Below, in pieces: positions 34,901 through 46,209 of a DNA stretch of 64,000 nt. The notes under the pieces are model-generated. The model was given only the letters and a program-made list of their open reading frames with translations. It ran no database searches and was not told the origin of the DNA. The position numbers and the translations under genes are program-made. The stretch covers positions 129,680,501 through 129,744,500 of the forward strand of contig JASDFA010000007.1 of assembly GCA_035772735.1 (NCBI GenBank), given 5' to 3'. The DNA is from Datura wrightii (Eukaryota > Streptophyta > Magnoliopsida > Solanales > Solanaceae). Position 1 is the first letter of the stretch; each line of letters opens with the position of its first letter.

Positions 34901-36537
34901 TACGTATATGTTAAGCATTATGACAATAACTCCAAGCTTCAAGCTATAAGTCCCATGTTTTCCTGCAAATAAGGCAAATTAATTTAGAACTGCATGTGCT
35001 CATCGACGTGATAAGTTTGGCAATGAAATTCCAATGTATAGTTGTCGATACATGTAAAGGAACCACCCTGTGGGCAGTATATATATGTAGTTCCCATATG
35101 TCAAAGGATTGTATAGAAATTGGAATATATGTGCTTCTACTCAAGCGATACGTTAAATTGGTAAGACTATCTATAGGACATTGCTTGTAAGTCTACTAAA
35201 ATTCTTATTTGGTCTAAACCTCCTGAAGGTCCGTCGAGTCACTGAGTTGACATGTTTGTATATAATTTGACAGCTTTACGTGATATATGTGCGTATTTGC
35301 TAATTTTACATGGTATATCTACTCACTTGCATTTATATGTTACGAAAGAGACCGATTACGACCACAGATTAAACATTTGCCATTTCAATGCTACATGTGT
35401 TAAGTTAAATTGACTCAGTATAAGCTTTATCGGCTCCATTCATGATTATGATTGAGAATATTTTTATTTTTACCCTGGTATGGCGCACCAGCTGGAGATG
35501 TTTTTATTTTACCCCGGTATTGCACACCGGCTGGAGATATTTTTATTTTACCCCGTATGGACACCGACTGGAGATATTTTTATTTTACCCCAGTGTGGTA
35601 CATTGGCTGGAGATATTTTTATTTTACCCCGGTGTGGTACACCGGCTGGTGATCTTTTTATTTTACCCTGGTGTGGTACATCGGCTGGAGATCTTTTTAT
35701 TTTACCCCGATTTGGTACACCGGTTGGATGAATTTTATATATGGATTTACGGTTGGCTAGTCGCTGGCATTACAATTATAGTTTCTTTCTTGTGCATTTC
35801 TTAATTGCATTTTCATCTCATTATAGAGTTATTATCAGGTTTCAGTTTCCAGGATTCCAGGTTGTTACCATTTCTTGTTCCTGGTTCAGTTATCTTGAGT
35901 TCAATTATGTTATAGTAAGTTGTTATCAATTACAGGTTGCAGAGTTCCAGGTTATATTTATCCTTTATATGTTTATGTGCTAAGTTAATTATTACAGGAT
36001 TGTTATCTCATGGTTACAGTTTTAGCCTTACATACTAGTACATTTCATTTTGTACTGACGTCCCCTTGCTTGGGGACCTGCGTTCGTGCCGCAGGTGCAG
36101 GTAGAGGTCAGGATGGCCATTTGAGTAGCAGTTCATGAGATCAACAGATGGTTGGTATGCTCCTTTCTTCCTGGAGCTAGGGCTTAGTTATTTATGCTTG
36201 AGTTTTGAGATGCGGTTATGGGTAGGTCGGAGCCCTATTTCGACCATCATTCAGTTTAATCTTTAGCAGCTTTGTGGACTTAGTGTGTACAGTGTTATTC
36301 ATTTTGTGGCATCGTCGGCTTATTGTTGCTTGGTTTAGCACACTAATTGTCTTGGTTGCATTTCGATTGTTTACCCCGTATTGTTGAGACCTTATGGGTC
36401 CAGTTTATTCTTCAGTTGATTATGACAGGTGGCCTGGATGGCCTAAGTGTTATAGTTACAGATGTCATATAGCTGGCTTCTCGATCAATTATGAATCGAG
36501 TGCCAGTTGCGCCTTACCCCAGTTTTGGGGCGTGACA
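31942..36537 (+). mobile_element. Solo gypsy LTR of 4.6 kb inside the LINE
   Basis: It starts TGTTACACCCCGAAAATC and ends TTTTGGGGCGTGACA. The flanks TGGGT (31937-31941) and TGGGT (36538-36542) are a perfect 5-bp target-site duplication, which fixes both ends. LINE ORF1 continues on both sides. It has no gag or pol. Near the end it carries TTGTACTGACGTCCCC and GGTCGGAGCCCTATTTCGACC, the blocks shared with the other gypsy LTRs in the window. Inside are a seven-unit minisatellite and small ORFs (such as 32848-33363 minus) without known products. The length is unusual for this LTR class; an old nested insertion inside cannot be excluded. Confidence 0.8.
35454..35726 (+). repeat. 39-bp minisatellite, seven units, inside the 4.6-kb LTR
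   Basis: The units start GAGATATTTTTATTTTACCC and end GGTACACCGGCTG, each close to 39 bp. Seven copies differ by point changes and one short deletion. The overlapping ORFs here read the repeat in three frames and are not genes. Confidence 0.9.
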
Positions 36538-36542
36538 TGGGT

Positions 36543-37245
36543 CTTTGCAATTACCTGCTGATTAATAGAGACATCTAGATTTCCTCCAGCTTCTTCTTCT
36601 CCGATGAACTCTTCTACTTTTTCTGGAAATATTTTGACTCAGGTTTTTCTTTTTGCCCAAATCAGGACATAGTACTCCATTCGTTTTGAGTTATCGATAC
36701 TTCACTTGGTATATTTATTCCATCATTTTCCACAAGAATCCTTGCCAAATTTATGTGATTTCGGAGCTTAGTTTCTTCCTCAGTTTCCACCCATCCCCCA
36801 CAAAATTTTCTAATTTCTTGGAATATCTTGTTTGACCATAAGTGTAATGGAACTCCTACTGCTCTTATCCAGGTTAGTTGCTCGGTGGTAAGTTTGGGAT
36901 GTAGCCCATAGTAGGACTCCACCATTCCAGCTTGACTTCAACTTTCTTCCACTTCCAATGTTATTGCATTATCTTTCTTGCCATGTGCTTGTTGGGAAAC
37001 TCAAAGAGGAACCTATTTTCACTCATTTTGTATATATTGATCCCAAAGGTATCCTTCCACGTGAATGCTGTCCACCTCCTTATATCTGCAAGTGTAGGCT
37101 GTTCTTTCATATCAACCTCTATCCATCCCACTAATACTTTGTTTAGAAGACCTTCATCTTGATTCCCAGATATTTTGGATAGTACAACATTATTCTTCTT
37201 TCTTTTAGCCTTTTCTCTCCCAATCGCTTGGTTTGCCATGCTATC
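36543..37245 (-). pseudogene. LINE ORF1, middle part (DUF4283)
   Basis: On the minus strand the segment carries SMANQAIGREKAKRKK, then the DUF4283 region with FGINIYKMSENRFLFEFPNK and, further on, WIRAVGVPLHLWSNKIF and CGGWVETEEETKLRN. These blocks are conserved in plant LINE ORF1 proteins, which bind nucleic acid in the LINE particle. A frameshift near 36940 separates the two ORFs. The left edge is the TGGGT duplication of the solo LTR and the right edge is the CTATC duplication of the copia element. Confidence 0.8.
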
Positions 37246-38043
37246 TATTAGGAGGTTTGAAGTTTTGATGATTGACAACTAGCTGATGAAACAGGTGAAT
37301 AAAGATGGTCTAATGAATGGTTCATCACAATACTTATGAAACAGTAATTATTCACAAGTTAAGGCACGAGAATCACGGAGATGATAAGCAATGCCCAACA
37401 AACTAAGTAAATTCAACATGTTGATAATTAAGTAGAGTTGGAATCTGCTTACAATTCAGTGGAGTGAAAAATATTAACTTGAATCAAGACTTCTAAACGG
37501 AGAGGAACTCTAAGACGGGCAAAGATGTTGCTGTAATGAGTTTAGAAGAAAGAAGAACTCCTTGAAGACGTGTGTATATAAAGGAGTGTGGTATATCAAA
37601 GTAAGGTGTGCACTCACAAAGAGAGAAAAGTGTTTATTGCATTTGGTGAGATTCTTGTTGACATATCTGTCTAGTAAAGTATTAATCTTGGCTTGTCCTA
37701 CACTAGAAGTTGTCACTAAGTTGTATTGATTATAATCTCAATTTACTGAGCTATAAATTGGATTGAGGAGAGTTAAACAGTTAGGAATTAGAGTTTATAA
37801 TTCCTTAGATTGCAAGAGTTGTAATCGACTATTTTGGAGAGGCTCTTTGAAGTTACTGAAGTTTGGAGAAAAATCCTGTGGAGTACAGGTCGTGGTTTTT
37901 TCACCTTTACAGCCGTGTGTTTTCCACGTTAAATCTGTGTCTTATTTACTTATTGTTTATTCACTCAATTGGAACACGTCTAATGACTTGTTTCATCTGT
38001 AGGCAAACAGTAAAGTCAAACTCTTAGGTCGTGCAACTTAACA
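37246..38043 (+). repeat. 5' LTR of the SIRE element
   Basis: It starts TATTAGGAGGTTTG (the first G lost to A; the 3' copy has TGTTGGGAGG) and ends GTGCAACTTAACA. It contains TATATAAAG at 37575-37583. Confidence 0.9.
37575..37583 (+). promoter_or_regulatory. TATA box in the SIRE 5' LTR
   Basis: TATATAAAG about 330 bp into the LTR. The 3' LTR has TATATAAAT at 48811-48819. Confidence 0.6.
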
Positions 38044-38045
38044 AT

Positions 38046-38056
38046 TGGTATTAGAG
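38046..38056 (+). other. Primer-binding site (initiator Met tRNA)
   Basis: TGGTATTAGAG two bases after the LTR. It differs by one base from TGGTATCAGAG, the complement of the initiator tRNA-Met 3' end. Confidence 0.75.
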
Positions 38057-38094
38057 AAGGTTTATCTTAAAAAGGTTAATACCTAAGATAGATC

Positions 38095-39042
38095 ATGATG
38101 AATTCTACACCACCTACTGGACACTGTGAAGGACATTCAACCACTCGACCACCTCTTTTCAATGGATCACACTTCATTTGGTGGAAGGCTCGAATGGAAA
38201 ATTTTATCCACGATGAAGATTATGAACTATGAGACAGGATCACTACTGGACCTGTCATTCCCAAGAAGATGATGGATGGAGTCGAAGTACTAAAGGTGAG
38301 GTCTGAATTTATTGCAGAGGACTTGCCGGTTCTCGAGAAAAATGCCAAAGCCAAGGACATTCTTGTATGTGGATTGGGCCCTGATGAGTATAACCGAATT
38401 TCTAATTGCTCAACAGCAAAGCAGATATGGGATGCACTGGTCAACGCTCATGAAGGAACAAGTCAAGTTAGAAAGTTCAGAGTTGCCATGTTATTTACTG
38501 AATATGAAACATTCAAAATGAAGGAGAATGAATCTCTGCAAGAAACGATCACAAGACTTACATCACTTGTGAATGAATTATCTTCACTGGGAAAGATGCT
38601 CACTACTGAAGAACAAGTTGACAAAGTCTTAAGGGTTCTTCCTAAGGCTAAATGGGATGTCAAGGTGACTGCTATTCAGGAAGCAAAATACATTTCCACC
38701 ATGACGCTTGATGAGTTGGTAGGAAATTTGAAGACCTACGAAATGAATATGGACAATTATAAGAAAGAAGAGTCAATCAAAGATAAATCACTAGCTCTCA
38801 AAGCGTGTGATAGTGATGAATCTAATCGTGATGATGAGCATATTGCCTTTCTTGGTAAGAAATTTAAAAAAATCCTCAAGAAGGAGAAGGGATATGACAA
38901 GAAAGGATCAGGTAGTAAAAAGAGTTTCAATGAAAAATCTTCAGTTGGATGTTATAAATGCAACAAGACTGATCATATGATTAAAAATTGTCCATTGTGG
39001 GAAATCGAGTGGAGGAGAGAAAGAGCAGAAAAGGAGAGGGCT
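38095..39042 (+). pseudogene. gag: SIRE gag, N-terminal part
   Basis: Start at 38095 (MMNSTPPTGH). PPLFNGSHFIWWKARMENFI opens the UBN2/copia-type gag domain. A TGA at about 38229 replaces a Trp codon. The domain continues through EQVDKVLRVLPKAKWDVK, a Lys-rich linker and a CCHC knuckle CYKCNKTDHMIKNC at about 38950-38991. The frame then runs into the TRIM insertion at 39043 and resumes at 40330. Confidence 0.85.
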
Positions 39043-40324
39043 TGTAACGACCTTAGCCCAACACTATGAAGTATTGTCCACTTTTGAGCCTCAGCCCAAC
39101 ACAGTTTTGTCCCCTTGGTTTTCAACCCAAAAGGCTCCTCGCAGTATTAAGTCCAGTCCTTTACTAAATAGCCCAAGACTCTCCCTCTCTTTTCTGATGT
39201 GGGATTTGCCTGACTGAGCCAGGCATTACGTATCACCATCCCTGCACTCACCCCCCGTAGGGACTCAGCGTCCTCGCTGAGGTTTGCCCCACCACCGTAC
39301 TAGTTGAGAGTCAACTCTAATACCATCTGTAATGACCTTGGCCTAATACTATGAAGTATTTTCCGCTTTTGAGCCTCAACCCAACAAAGTTTTGTCCCCT
39401 TGGATTTTCAACCCAAAAGGCGCCTCACAATATTAAGTCCAGTACTTTACTAAATAGCCCAGGACTCTCCCTCTCTTTTTCGATGTGGGATTTGCCTAAG
39501 TGGGCCAGGTGTTACGTCTCACCATTCCTGCACTCACACTCCGTAGGGACTCAGCATCCTCGCTGAGGTTTTCGCACCACCGTACTAGTTGAGAGTCAAC
39601 TTTGATACCATCTGTAACGACCCTGGCCCAACATTGTGAAGTATTGTCCGCTTTTGAGCCTCGGCCCAGCACGATTTTTTCCCCTTGGATTTTCAACCCA
39701 AAAGGCACCTCGCAGTATTAAGTCCAGTCCTTTACTAAATAGCCCAGGATTCTCCCTCTCTTTTTTGATGTGTGATTTGCCTAAGTTAGTCAGGCATTAC
39801 GTTTCGACTCGTGGCATCACTCGTTAAGTACATTGTCCAATAATCATCTGGGGCTAATAACGGGAGACGTCACGACTCATTACTGGTGACCACGAGTTCA
39901 TCATGTTCACTGCCTAAATTCCAAAAATTCCCTTCTACCTAGTAACGACTCATCTCACGACTCATTACTACTCATGACGGGTCGTTGGATGAATCATTAC
40001 CTTCCCTTTATCTGAGAACCAGTACTCACCACAACTCTACACAACGACTCGTTGCAACAAACAACGAGTTATTACTTTGCTCATTACCTCCACTGCCACC
40101 AGGCCTGCCTTCCCCACGACTACTCCCAACAGATACGTAACGCCTGGCTCACTTAGGCAAATCCCACATCAAAAAAGAGAGGGAGAGTCATGGGCTATTT
40201 AGTAAAGGACTGGACTTAATACTTCTAGGTGCCTTTTGGGTTGAAAACCCAAAGGGACAAAATCGTGCTAGGTCGAGGCTCAAAAGAGGACAATACTTCA
40301 CAGTGTTAGGCCAGGGTCATTACA
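39043..40324. mobile_element. TRIM-derived composite with opposed LTRs
   Basis: Three LTR copies on the minus strand (39043-39235, 39328-39521, 39613-39806) are separated by two 91-92-bp internal domains (exact 285-bp period). A 324-bp spacer and a fourth LTR in plus orientation (about 40131-40324) follow. Read on the minus strand, each LTR goes from TGAKACGTAAC to GTTACA. It is followed by GATGGTATCAGAGTTGAC (primer-binding site) and, before the next LTR, a GGGGGGTGAG polypurine tract. This is a terminal-repeat retrotransposon in miniature, with no coding capacity. The outer flanks GGGCT and AGGCT look like one target duplication around the whole block, which sits in gag between RAEKERA and the EKEMKEKSKKK continuation. 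Confidence 0.75.
39807..40130. repeat. Spacer rich in ACGACTCGT / ACGAGT dyads
   Basis: About ten CGACTCRTT, ACGAGT and CTCATTAC motifs in both directions lie in 324 bp between the opposed TRIM LTRs. The same motif class fills 51527-51780 in the 5' LTR of gypsy 1. Confidence 0.6.
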
Positions 40325-41244
40325 AGGCTGAAAAAGAAATGAAGGAAAAATCAAAGAAGAAGGAGAACTTTGCAATGATGGCTACTCGGGGATCTGAATC
40401 AGATGAATTTGACACTGAAGTTGATGAAACAACACTAATGGCCTTAGGAGACTCTGATCTTGAAGAAGATAACAAGAACACTAAGGTAAGCATCTCTGAT
40501 CTAAATAAAAACATTCATACCTTGTCTAAAAGGAAGCTTATATCTATAATGAATGATGCAATAGATAAACTTCAGGAAGTCACTTCTGATAGAGATCAGT
40601 TGTTTAATGCTCTTTCCAGTCTAAAATTTGAGTTCATTGACCTAAAAAACAGTAACGATGTCACTAATAAAGAAAATTGTTCTTTGAAGAAACACATTGT
40701 TGAACTTGAAATTGTTAATGAGAGTTTGAAAAAGTCCCCAGTTCAAAAGGAGGAAGATGTTGAAAAATTAAGGTTGAGTCTGAACTTAAACAATGTGAAG
40801 CTGCTTACTCTTGTGAAAAGGAAAAAGTAAGAAAATTAAGTCAGGAAGTTTCAAAGCTAAAAGGTGATCTTGAGAAAGAAAATAGGTGGACCAAGTCTTC
40901 TAGAATTGTTAACAATCTAAGTGGGAGGGTCCATATTGAAAGAGCTGGAATAGGCTTCTTTAAAGAATCAAGTGTCATCAAAGATATTTTTTACTTATGT
41001 GGTAAATATGGTCATCCTACAACTGAATGTCCAGTAGCAGTACAGAGCAGAAATAGGAGTATCCTGTTGGCTAGAGGAATCAATAACAAAAATGTTAGTA
41101 GAAATAGGTCATTCAACTTGTTGCCTCACTGGGCAAAAAGAGACTTGATTCATCCCTTTGTTCACAAAAGAGGACCCAAGCTTGTCTGGGTTCCTAAAAC
41201 TAACCCTAAGCTGTTTGCAGGTGAGAGTGAAAGGGAGCAAGAAT
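40325..41244 (+). pseudogene. gag: SIRE gag, C-terminal coiled-coil and second knuckle
   Basis: Continues gag after the TRIM insertion. It opens KEMKEKSKKKENFAMMAT, then an acidic stretch and a long coiled coil (ISDLNKNIHTLSKRK, LQEVTSDRDQLFNAL, KKHIVELEIVNESLKK). A frameshift near 40795 interrupts the coil. The frame then gives LCGKYGHPTTECP (about 41000-41035), a partial second CCHC whose first Cys is Tyr, and RGPKLVWVPK just before protease. The second knuckle and coiled coil are SIRE features. Confidence 0.75.
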
Positions 41245-42793
41245 TTGGTACATGGATGGTGCTTGTTCACACATGACAAGAGACAAACAAAAATACCTTT
41301 CACTCACTCCATTAAAAGGGGGGAATGTATCTTTTGGTAATGGAAAAAAGGGTATTGTTACAGGTATTGGTAAAATTGGAAGGTCAGAAACAAGGGCTTT
41401 GAAAGATGTGTATCATGTTGATGGACTAAAGCATAATCTACTGAGTATATCTCAGTTGTCTGACAAAGGAAACAAAGTAACATTTACTTCTGTAGGTTGC
41501 AAATTCAAAAGGTTAGATACAAAGGAAATTGTGCTAAGTGCAAGTAGACACAAAAATGTATATAAGAAGATATCATGGGTATGCCTGATACAAATATGAC
41601 TTTCCTCAGTGCAATGGAATGTGATCCCCTTCTCTGGCACAAAAGATTGGGGCATGCTAGTTTGAAATAGTTGAACAAACTTGCCACAGAGGACATGGTT
41701 ATAGGCTTTCTTAAAACTAAATTCAAAAATGACAAAGTTTGTAGCGCTTGTGTGAGGGGGAAGCAAGTGAGGTCTTCTTTTACATCAAAGAATCATGTAA
41801 GCACAACCAGATGTTTGGAACTGTTGCATATGGATTTATGTGGACCTATGAGAGTAAGAAGCAAAGGTGGAAAAAGGTACATCTTTGTTCTTATTGATGA
41901 TTATTCCAGGTACACCTGGACTCTGTTCTTAGCTTCTAAAGATGATGCTTTTGATGTCTTTTATGTCTTTGTGAAAAAGATGGAAAAAATTAGGTTTCTC
42001 CTTAATTTCCATAAGATCTGACCATGGAACTAAATTCAAAAATACAAAATTTTTGGAGCTTTGTTCATTAAATGAAACATATCATAATTTTTCTACTCCA
42101 AGAACACCACAACAAAATTGAGTAGTTGAAAGGAAAAATAGGACTTTAGATGACATAGCTAGAACTATGATGATTGCAAGTAATCTTGCAAAAATTCTGT
42201 GGGCTGAAGCAATAAGCACTGCTTGCTATAATTTGAATAGATCTATGAATAGACCTCTATTAGAGAAGACTCCCTATGAATTACTCAAAGGAAGGAGATC
42301 AAACATTTCTCGTCTTAGAATCTTTGGGTGTAAATATTTTATTCATAATAATGGGAAAGATAATTTGGGTAAGTTTGATGCCCGAAGTGATGAGGGAATC
42401 TTCTTTGGTTATTCTCAACATAGTAATGCTTATAGGGTGCTGAATAAAAGAACAAACTATGTTGAGGAAAGTGTGCATGTTATTTTTGATGAATCTTGTG
42501 TTATGCTTGAGACTAACATGCAAGATGAAAACGAAAATGATGAACACCCTCAGGAACAGGTTGCAGTACCTGTTGCATCTACGGAACAAGATGGTGACTT
42601 AATAATAGGGGGAACAACATGTAATGAAGTTGAGCCATCATCATTGCAGCAAGCCAACTCAAATGCAGGAACCTCACAAGGATTGCAGCTAAAAAACTAC
42701 AAGTATCAAGATTCCCATCCCATCGAAAATGTTCTTACAGATCTTACCTCTGGGATTACTACTAGATCAGGATTAAAGAATCTATGTGCCTTC
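41245..42793 (+). pseudogene. pol: SIRE protease and integrase
   Basis: Protease starts at WMDGACSHMTRDKQKYLSL: the active-site DSG/DTG is DGA here. It continues with HVDGLKHNLLSISQLSDKG. The pre-integrase zinc region has LWHKRLGHASLK (His pair), then a stop, and VCSACVRGKQ (Cys pair). Integrase core blocks are MDLCGPMRVRSKGGKRY, IDDYSRYTW and, after a frameshift near 42010, SDHGTKF, then VVERKNRTL after a TGA-type stop in the NGVVER block. It ends in the copia GKFDARSDEGIFFGYS block and a Ser/Glu-rich linker. The frame is cut at 42793 by the antisense Athila solo LTR. Confidence 0.85.
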
Positions 42794-44213
42794 TGTTCGG
42801 TGTTATTTGGGTGTATAACTACACACAAGTGCACGTGGTCGAACAAGTAGTAAAGTGGCTCAAGTAAGACAAGTGTCGATCCCACAGGGACTGGGATAAG
42901 GTAACAATCTACTTAAGTGTTACTATATTTACTCTAAAAATGAAGACAACAGTGCAAAGAAGAGTTTGATATTTTGATTTCTAATTTTATCCTAAGTCTA
43001 CAAAGATTATATAATTTGAGTCTGAACTGTGAAGATGAGCATGCTGAGGTTAAAACGAACATGTAAGGAAATAAATTATCGATATAATTTGGTTAACTTT
43101 TCCTCCGGTTGCTAGTCAAGAATTATTGCCAATGGATTAAAACTCTCGTATTTAACCCAACTTAAGAATCATGAACCGTCCACCTACATTTCTGTGATTA
43201 AATGAAATTCATGTTCTAGCCATACAACACCGATTCTGTAATTGACTAATATGACTTTTAGGTATATTTCTTTCCTGAAGGTAAATTTAATTATCAATTT
43301 TCCCAAACTAAGAAAAGATTATATCCTATTGATTCACAACTTTCCAATTTCTTGCTCTCTCGAGTGAAACCAGACTTCTTAGATATACATTAACATTGAC
43401 CATACATTAATGCAGTAAAAACAAGAATCAATAGAACAACCATGGAAGAAAAGATGAAAAACCCAATTTGATCAATAATCACATTTCAATACAATTGTTC
43501 TTAACCTCAGCAAGAAGAGGAATTAGCCACTCATTTGTGGAATACACATCGTTAAATGAGTGTTAATCATACAAACAATTGAATTAAAGAAGGAGGAGAT
43601 AGAGAAAAACCCTGATAATTTCGTCCCCTCAACTGCCTGTAACCCACATTCTTGCTCCACCAAGTCAGAATAATGAAAAATGAACCTAAGTGTTCTATTT
43701 ATACTAGTGGGAATGTTTTTCGGAATAACAAGCAACGTGTCACGGAGTGCATCGTGAAGCACTGCCTCCGTGACACGCCACTGACGCGGACCCTTACTGG
43801 AAAGTGATTGTCCAGGTAATAAGGCCCCACGTGGCACGGCGTGCAACACGGGGCTAGGCCAACGTGCCACGGCCCCAATGCGCACCCTCACTGGAATTTG
43901 GCCAAAATTTCCCTATCCAGGCAGAAGGCCTCCGTGATGGCAGCGTGACATGGCTCCATCGCGGAGCCCCTTTAATTTGTGCCTTCCAATGCTTTGTCCT
44001 TTGCTAACATCCGAGTCCAACCCCGATCTCTCCCAACACTCATTTTAGCTTCCCAAAATTATATTTCACCTGCAAAACAACGCTAATCATGTTGGTTAGT
44101 ATAAATTCACATTTTATTACAAATCACATGAGAATGTATCAACATCGACAGATAAACAAGGCAAAAATGACACAATTGAGTATCACTTGGGCATATAAAT
44201 TTGCCCAAGATCA
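42794..44213 (-). mobile_element. Athila solo LTR, antisense in the copia reverse transcriptase
   Basis: Read on the minus strand it runs TGATCTTGGGCA...ACCGAACA, the same ends and body as the LTR at 6146-7748 but 1420 bp long. CCTTC at 42789-42793 and CCTTC at 44214-44218 are a perfect 5-bp duplication. The copia coding sequence continues on the far side. It keeps the TATA box, the CTCCGYGATGG stem and hairpin units, and the GGGATCGACACTTG block near its 3' end. No internal Athila sequence remains, as expected after LTR-LTR recombination. Confidence 0.92.
43696..43703 (-). promoter_or_regulatory. TATA box of the Athila solo LTR
   Basis: TATAAATA on the minus strand, at the equivalent place to 6748-6755. 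It points against copia transcription. Confidence 0.55.
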
Positions 44214-44218
44214 CCTTC

Positions 44219-45741
44219 AATGCCTTTTTTTTAAAATGGAACCAAAAAAAAGGTAAAATAAGCTCTTCTTGATGAAGAATGGATTTTAGCCACGCAGGAG
44301 GAACTAAATCAGTTTGAGAGAAGCAAAGTTTGGCACTTGGTACTTCCATCCGAAGGAAGAAATGCGATTGGGACAAATGGGTATTTCAGAACAAGTTAGA
44401 TGAGCAAGGAACAGTTACAAGGAACAACGCTAGGCTAGTGGTTCAAGGATACAATCAAGAAGAGGAAATTGACTATGACGAGACATTTTCTCCTGTTGCA
44501 AGACTTGAAGCTATCAGATTACTCATTGCTTTTGTAGCTTTCAAAGAAATCACTCTTTATCAAATGGATGTTAAGAATGCTTTCTTGAATGATTATCTGA
44601 AAGAGAAAGTCTATGTGAAACAACCCCCTGGATTCGAAAGTTCTAAATTTCCTAATTATGTCTACAAGTTAGATAAGGCTTTGTATGGGTTGAGGAAGCT
44701 CCAAGATCTTGGTATGAAAGACTTTCAAAATTCCATTTGGAGCATGGGCATACTAGAGGGAAGATTTATAACACACTCTTCTTAGAAACAAAAGGAAAGG
44801 ATCATCTAGTTGTCCAGGTGTTTGTGGATGATATCATATTTGGCTCTAAAAGTAGTCTCATGACTCAATAATTTGCCATGCTTATGAATGGAGAATTTGA
44901 AATGAGCATGATGGAAGAATTAAACTTCTTCCTTGGGTTACAAATTAAGCAAACTCCCACTGGAATCTTGATTCATCAACAGAAGTATGTGAAGGAGTTA
45001 CTCAAAAGATTCAATATGGAGTCTGCCAAGGAGAGTCACACTCCTATTGCTACTGCCACAAAATTGGACCTCGATGAAATAGGTCCATCCATAGAGCAGA
45101 AGTTGTGCAGAGGTATGATTGACTCTCTCTTTTATCTCACTGCTAGTAGACCTGACATTGTTTTTAGTGTTGTCTTGTGTGCTAGATTTCAAGCAAATCC
45201 CAAAGAGTCACATCTCAAAGTTGTTAAGAAAATCTTGAGATACCTGAAAGCAACAACTGATCTAGGGTTATGGTATCCATAGGAAGCAATTTTTCACTGG
45301 TGGGATATGCATATGCTAATTACACTGGATATCTGGTGGATAGGAAAAACACTACAGGAATGACACACTTCATTAGACCGTGTTTAATCTCCTGGTCCAC
45401 AAAGAAACAAAATTATGTAGCATTGTCTACTGCTGAGGCTAAATATGTGGCAACTTGTTCATGTTGTGCACAACTTTTGTGGATAAAGCAATAACTACTA
45501 GATTTTGGTGTTGATGTTGGATATGTGCCAATACTTTGTGATAATACCAGTGCTATAAACATTGCTAAATCTAGTTCAACATAAGAGAACCAAACATATT
45601 GACATAAGGCATCGTTTTCTTAGAGAAAATGTTGATAAAGGTCATATTTCACTTATGTTTTGTTCCATTGAAGAGCAAATTACTGATATTTTTACCAATG
45701 TCTTAAGAAAGGATCATTTTGAAAAGAACAGGTTACAATAG
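44219..45741 (+). pseudogene. pol: SIRE reverse transcriptase and RNase H
   Basis: After the solo LTR the frame resumes at EEWILATQEELNQFERSKVW. Reverse transcriptase blocks: LVVQGYNQEEEIDYDETFSP, QMDVKNAFLNDYLKEKVYV, LDKALYGLRK and VFVDDIIFGS (the catalytic Y-DD is FVDD, at about 44823). A frameshift in the KALYGL-KQAPRAW region (about 44700) and stops at 44784 and 44869 interrupt it. RNase H has KNTTGMTHFI, LSTAEAKYVA and CDNTSAINIAK, then a frameshift near 45580. The pol stop is TAG at 45739-45741. Confidence 0.85.
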
Positions 45742-46209
45742 CGATGATTAAGATTGCATAAGCCACCTTCAATGATTGGCGAATTTAAGCAACTTCTTTG
45801 TCTTATTGCTAACTATGTCGTTTATCCTAAAATTTGCACATTTATTTGTGTGTCCCAAGCCTATTGACAAGAATTGTGCTTAACTTGTGCAGTAATATCA
45901 AGATTTTGAGGGAAGTCATTCTTGGCACTCAGGTATGTTCTTTTCACCCAATACCTTACTATTAATAAGAAACAACTATGCATACGTGTTCCACATCTTT
46001 ACTATTTATTGTAACCGTCATTATTCCATCTCTTCCCCATAAAGCTGAAACTGCCACCCACTAATCATCACGTCTCCCACTGACACTGATTAGCAGTCAC
46101 ATCCCATGTTTTACCTTCCTTCTCTCCTTCTATAAAGCAGCAACTTGGATGATTTTACCAGTAGCCAGAATTAATTTTTCTCCTGACCCCTCCAAAAGTT
46201 TTTGCTACC
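45742..46209 (+). other. Spacer between pol and the env-like region
   Basis: No ORF. The typical SIRE spacer, ending CTACC just before the ATG at 46210. Confidence 0.5.

Noticed and set aside
35442..35804. Overlapping Tyr/Pro/Phe repeat proteins
   Set aside because: Three frames of the 39-bp minisatellite, not conserved as protein.
39043..40324. A CRISPR-like array (repeats of equal period)
   Set aside because: The repeats are TRIM LTRs with a primer-binding site; plant DNA, 193-bp repeats.
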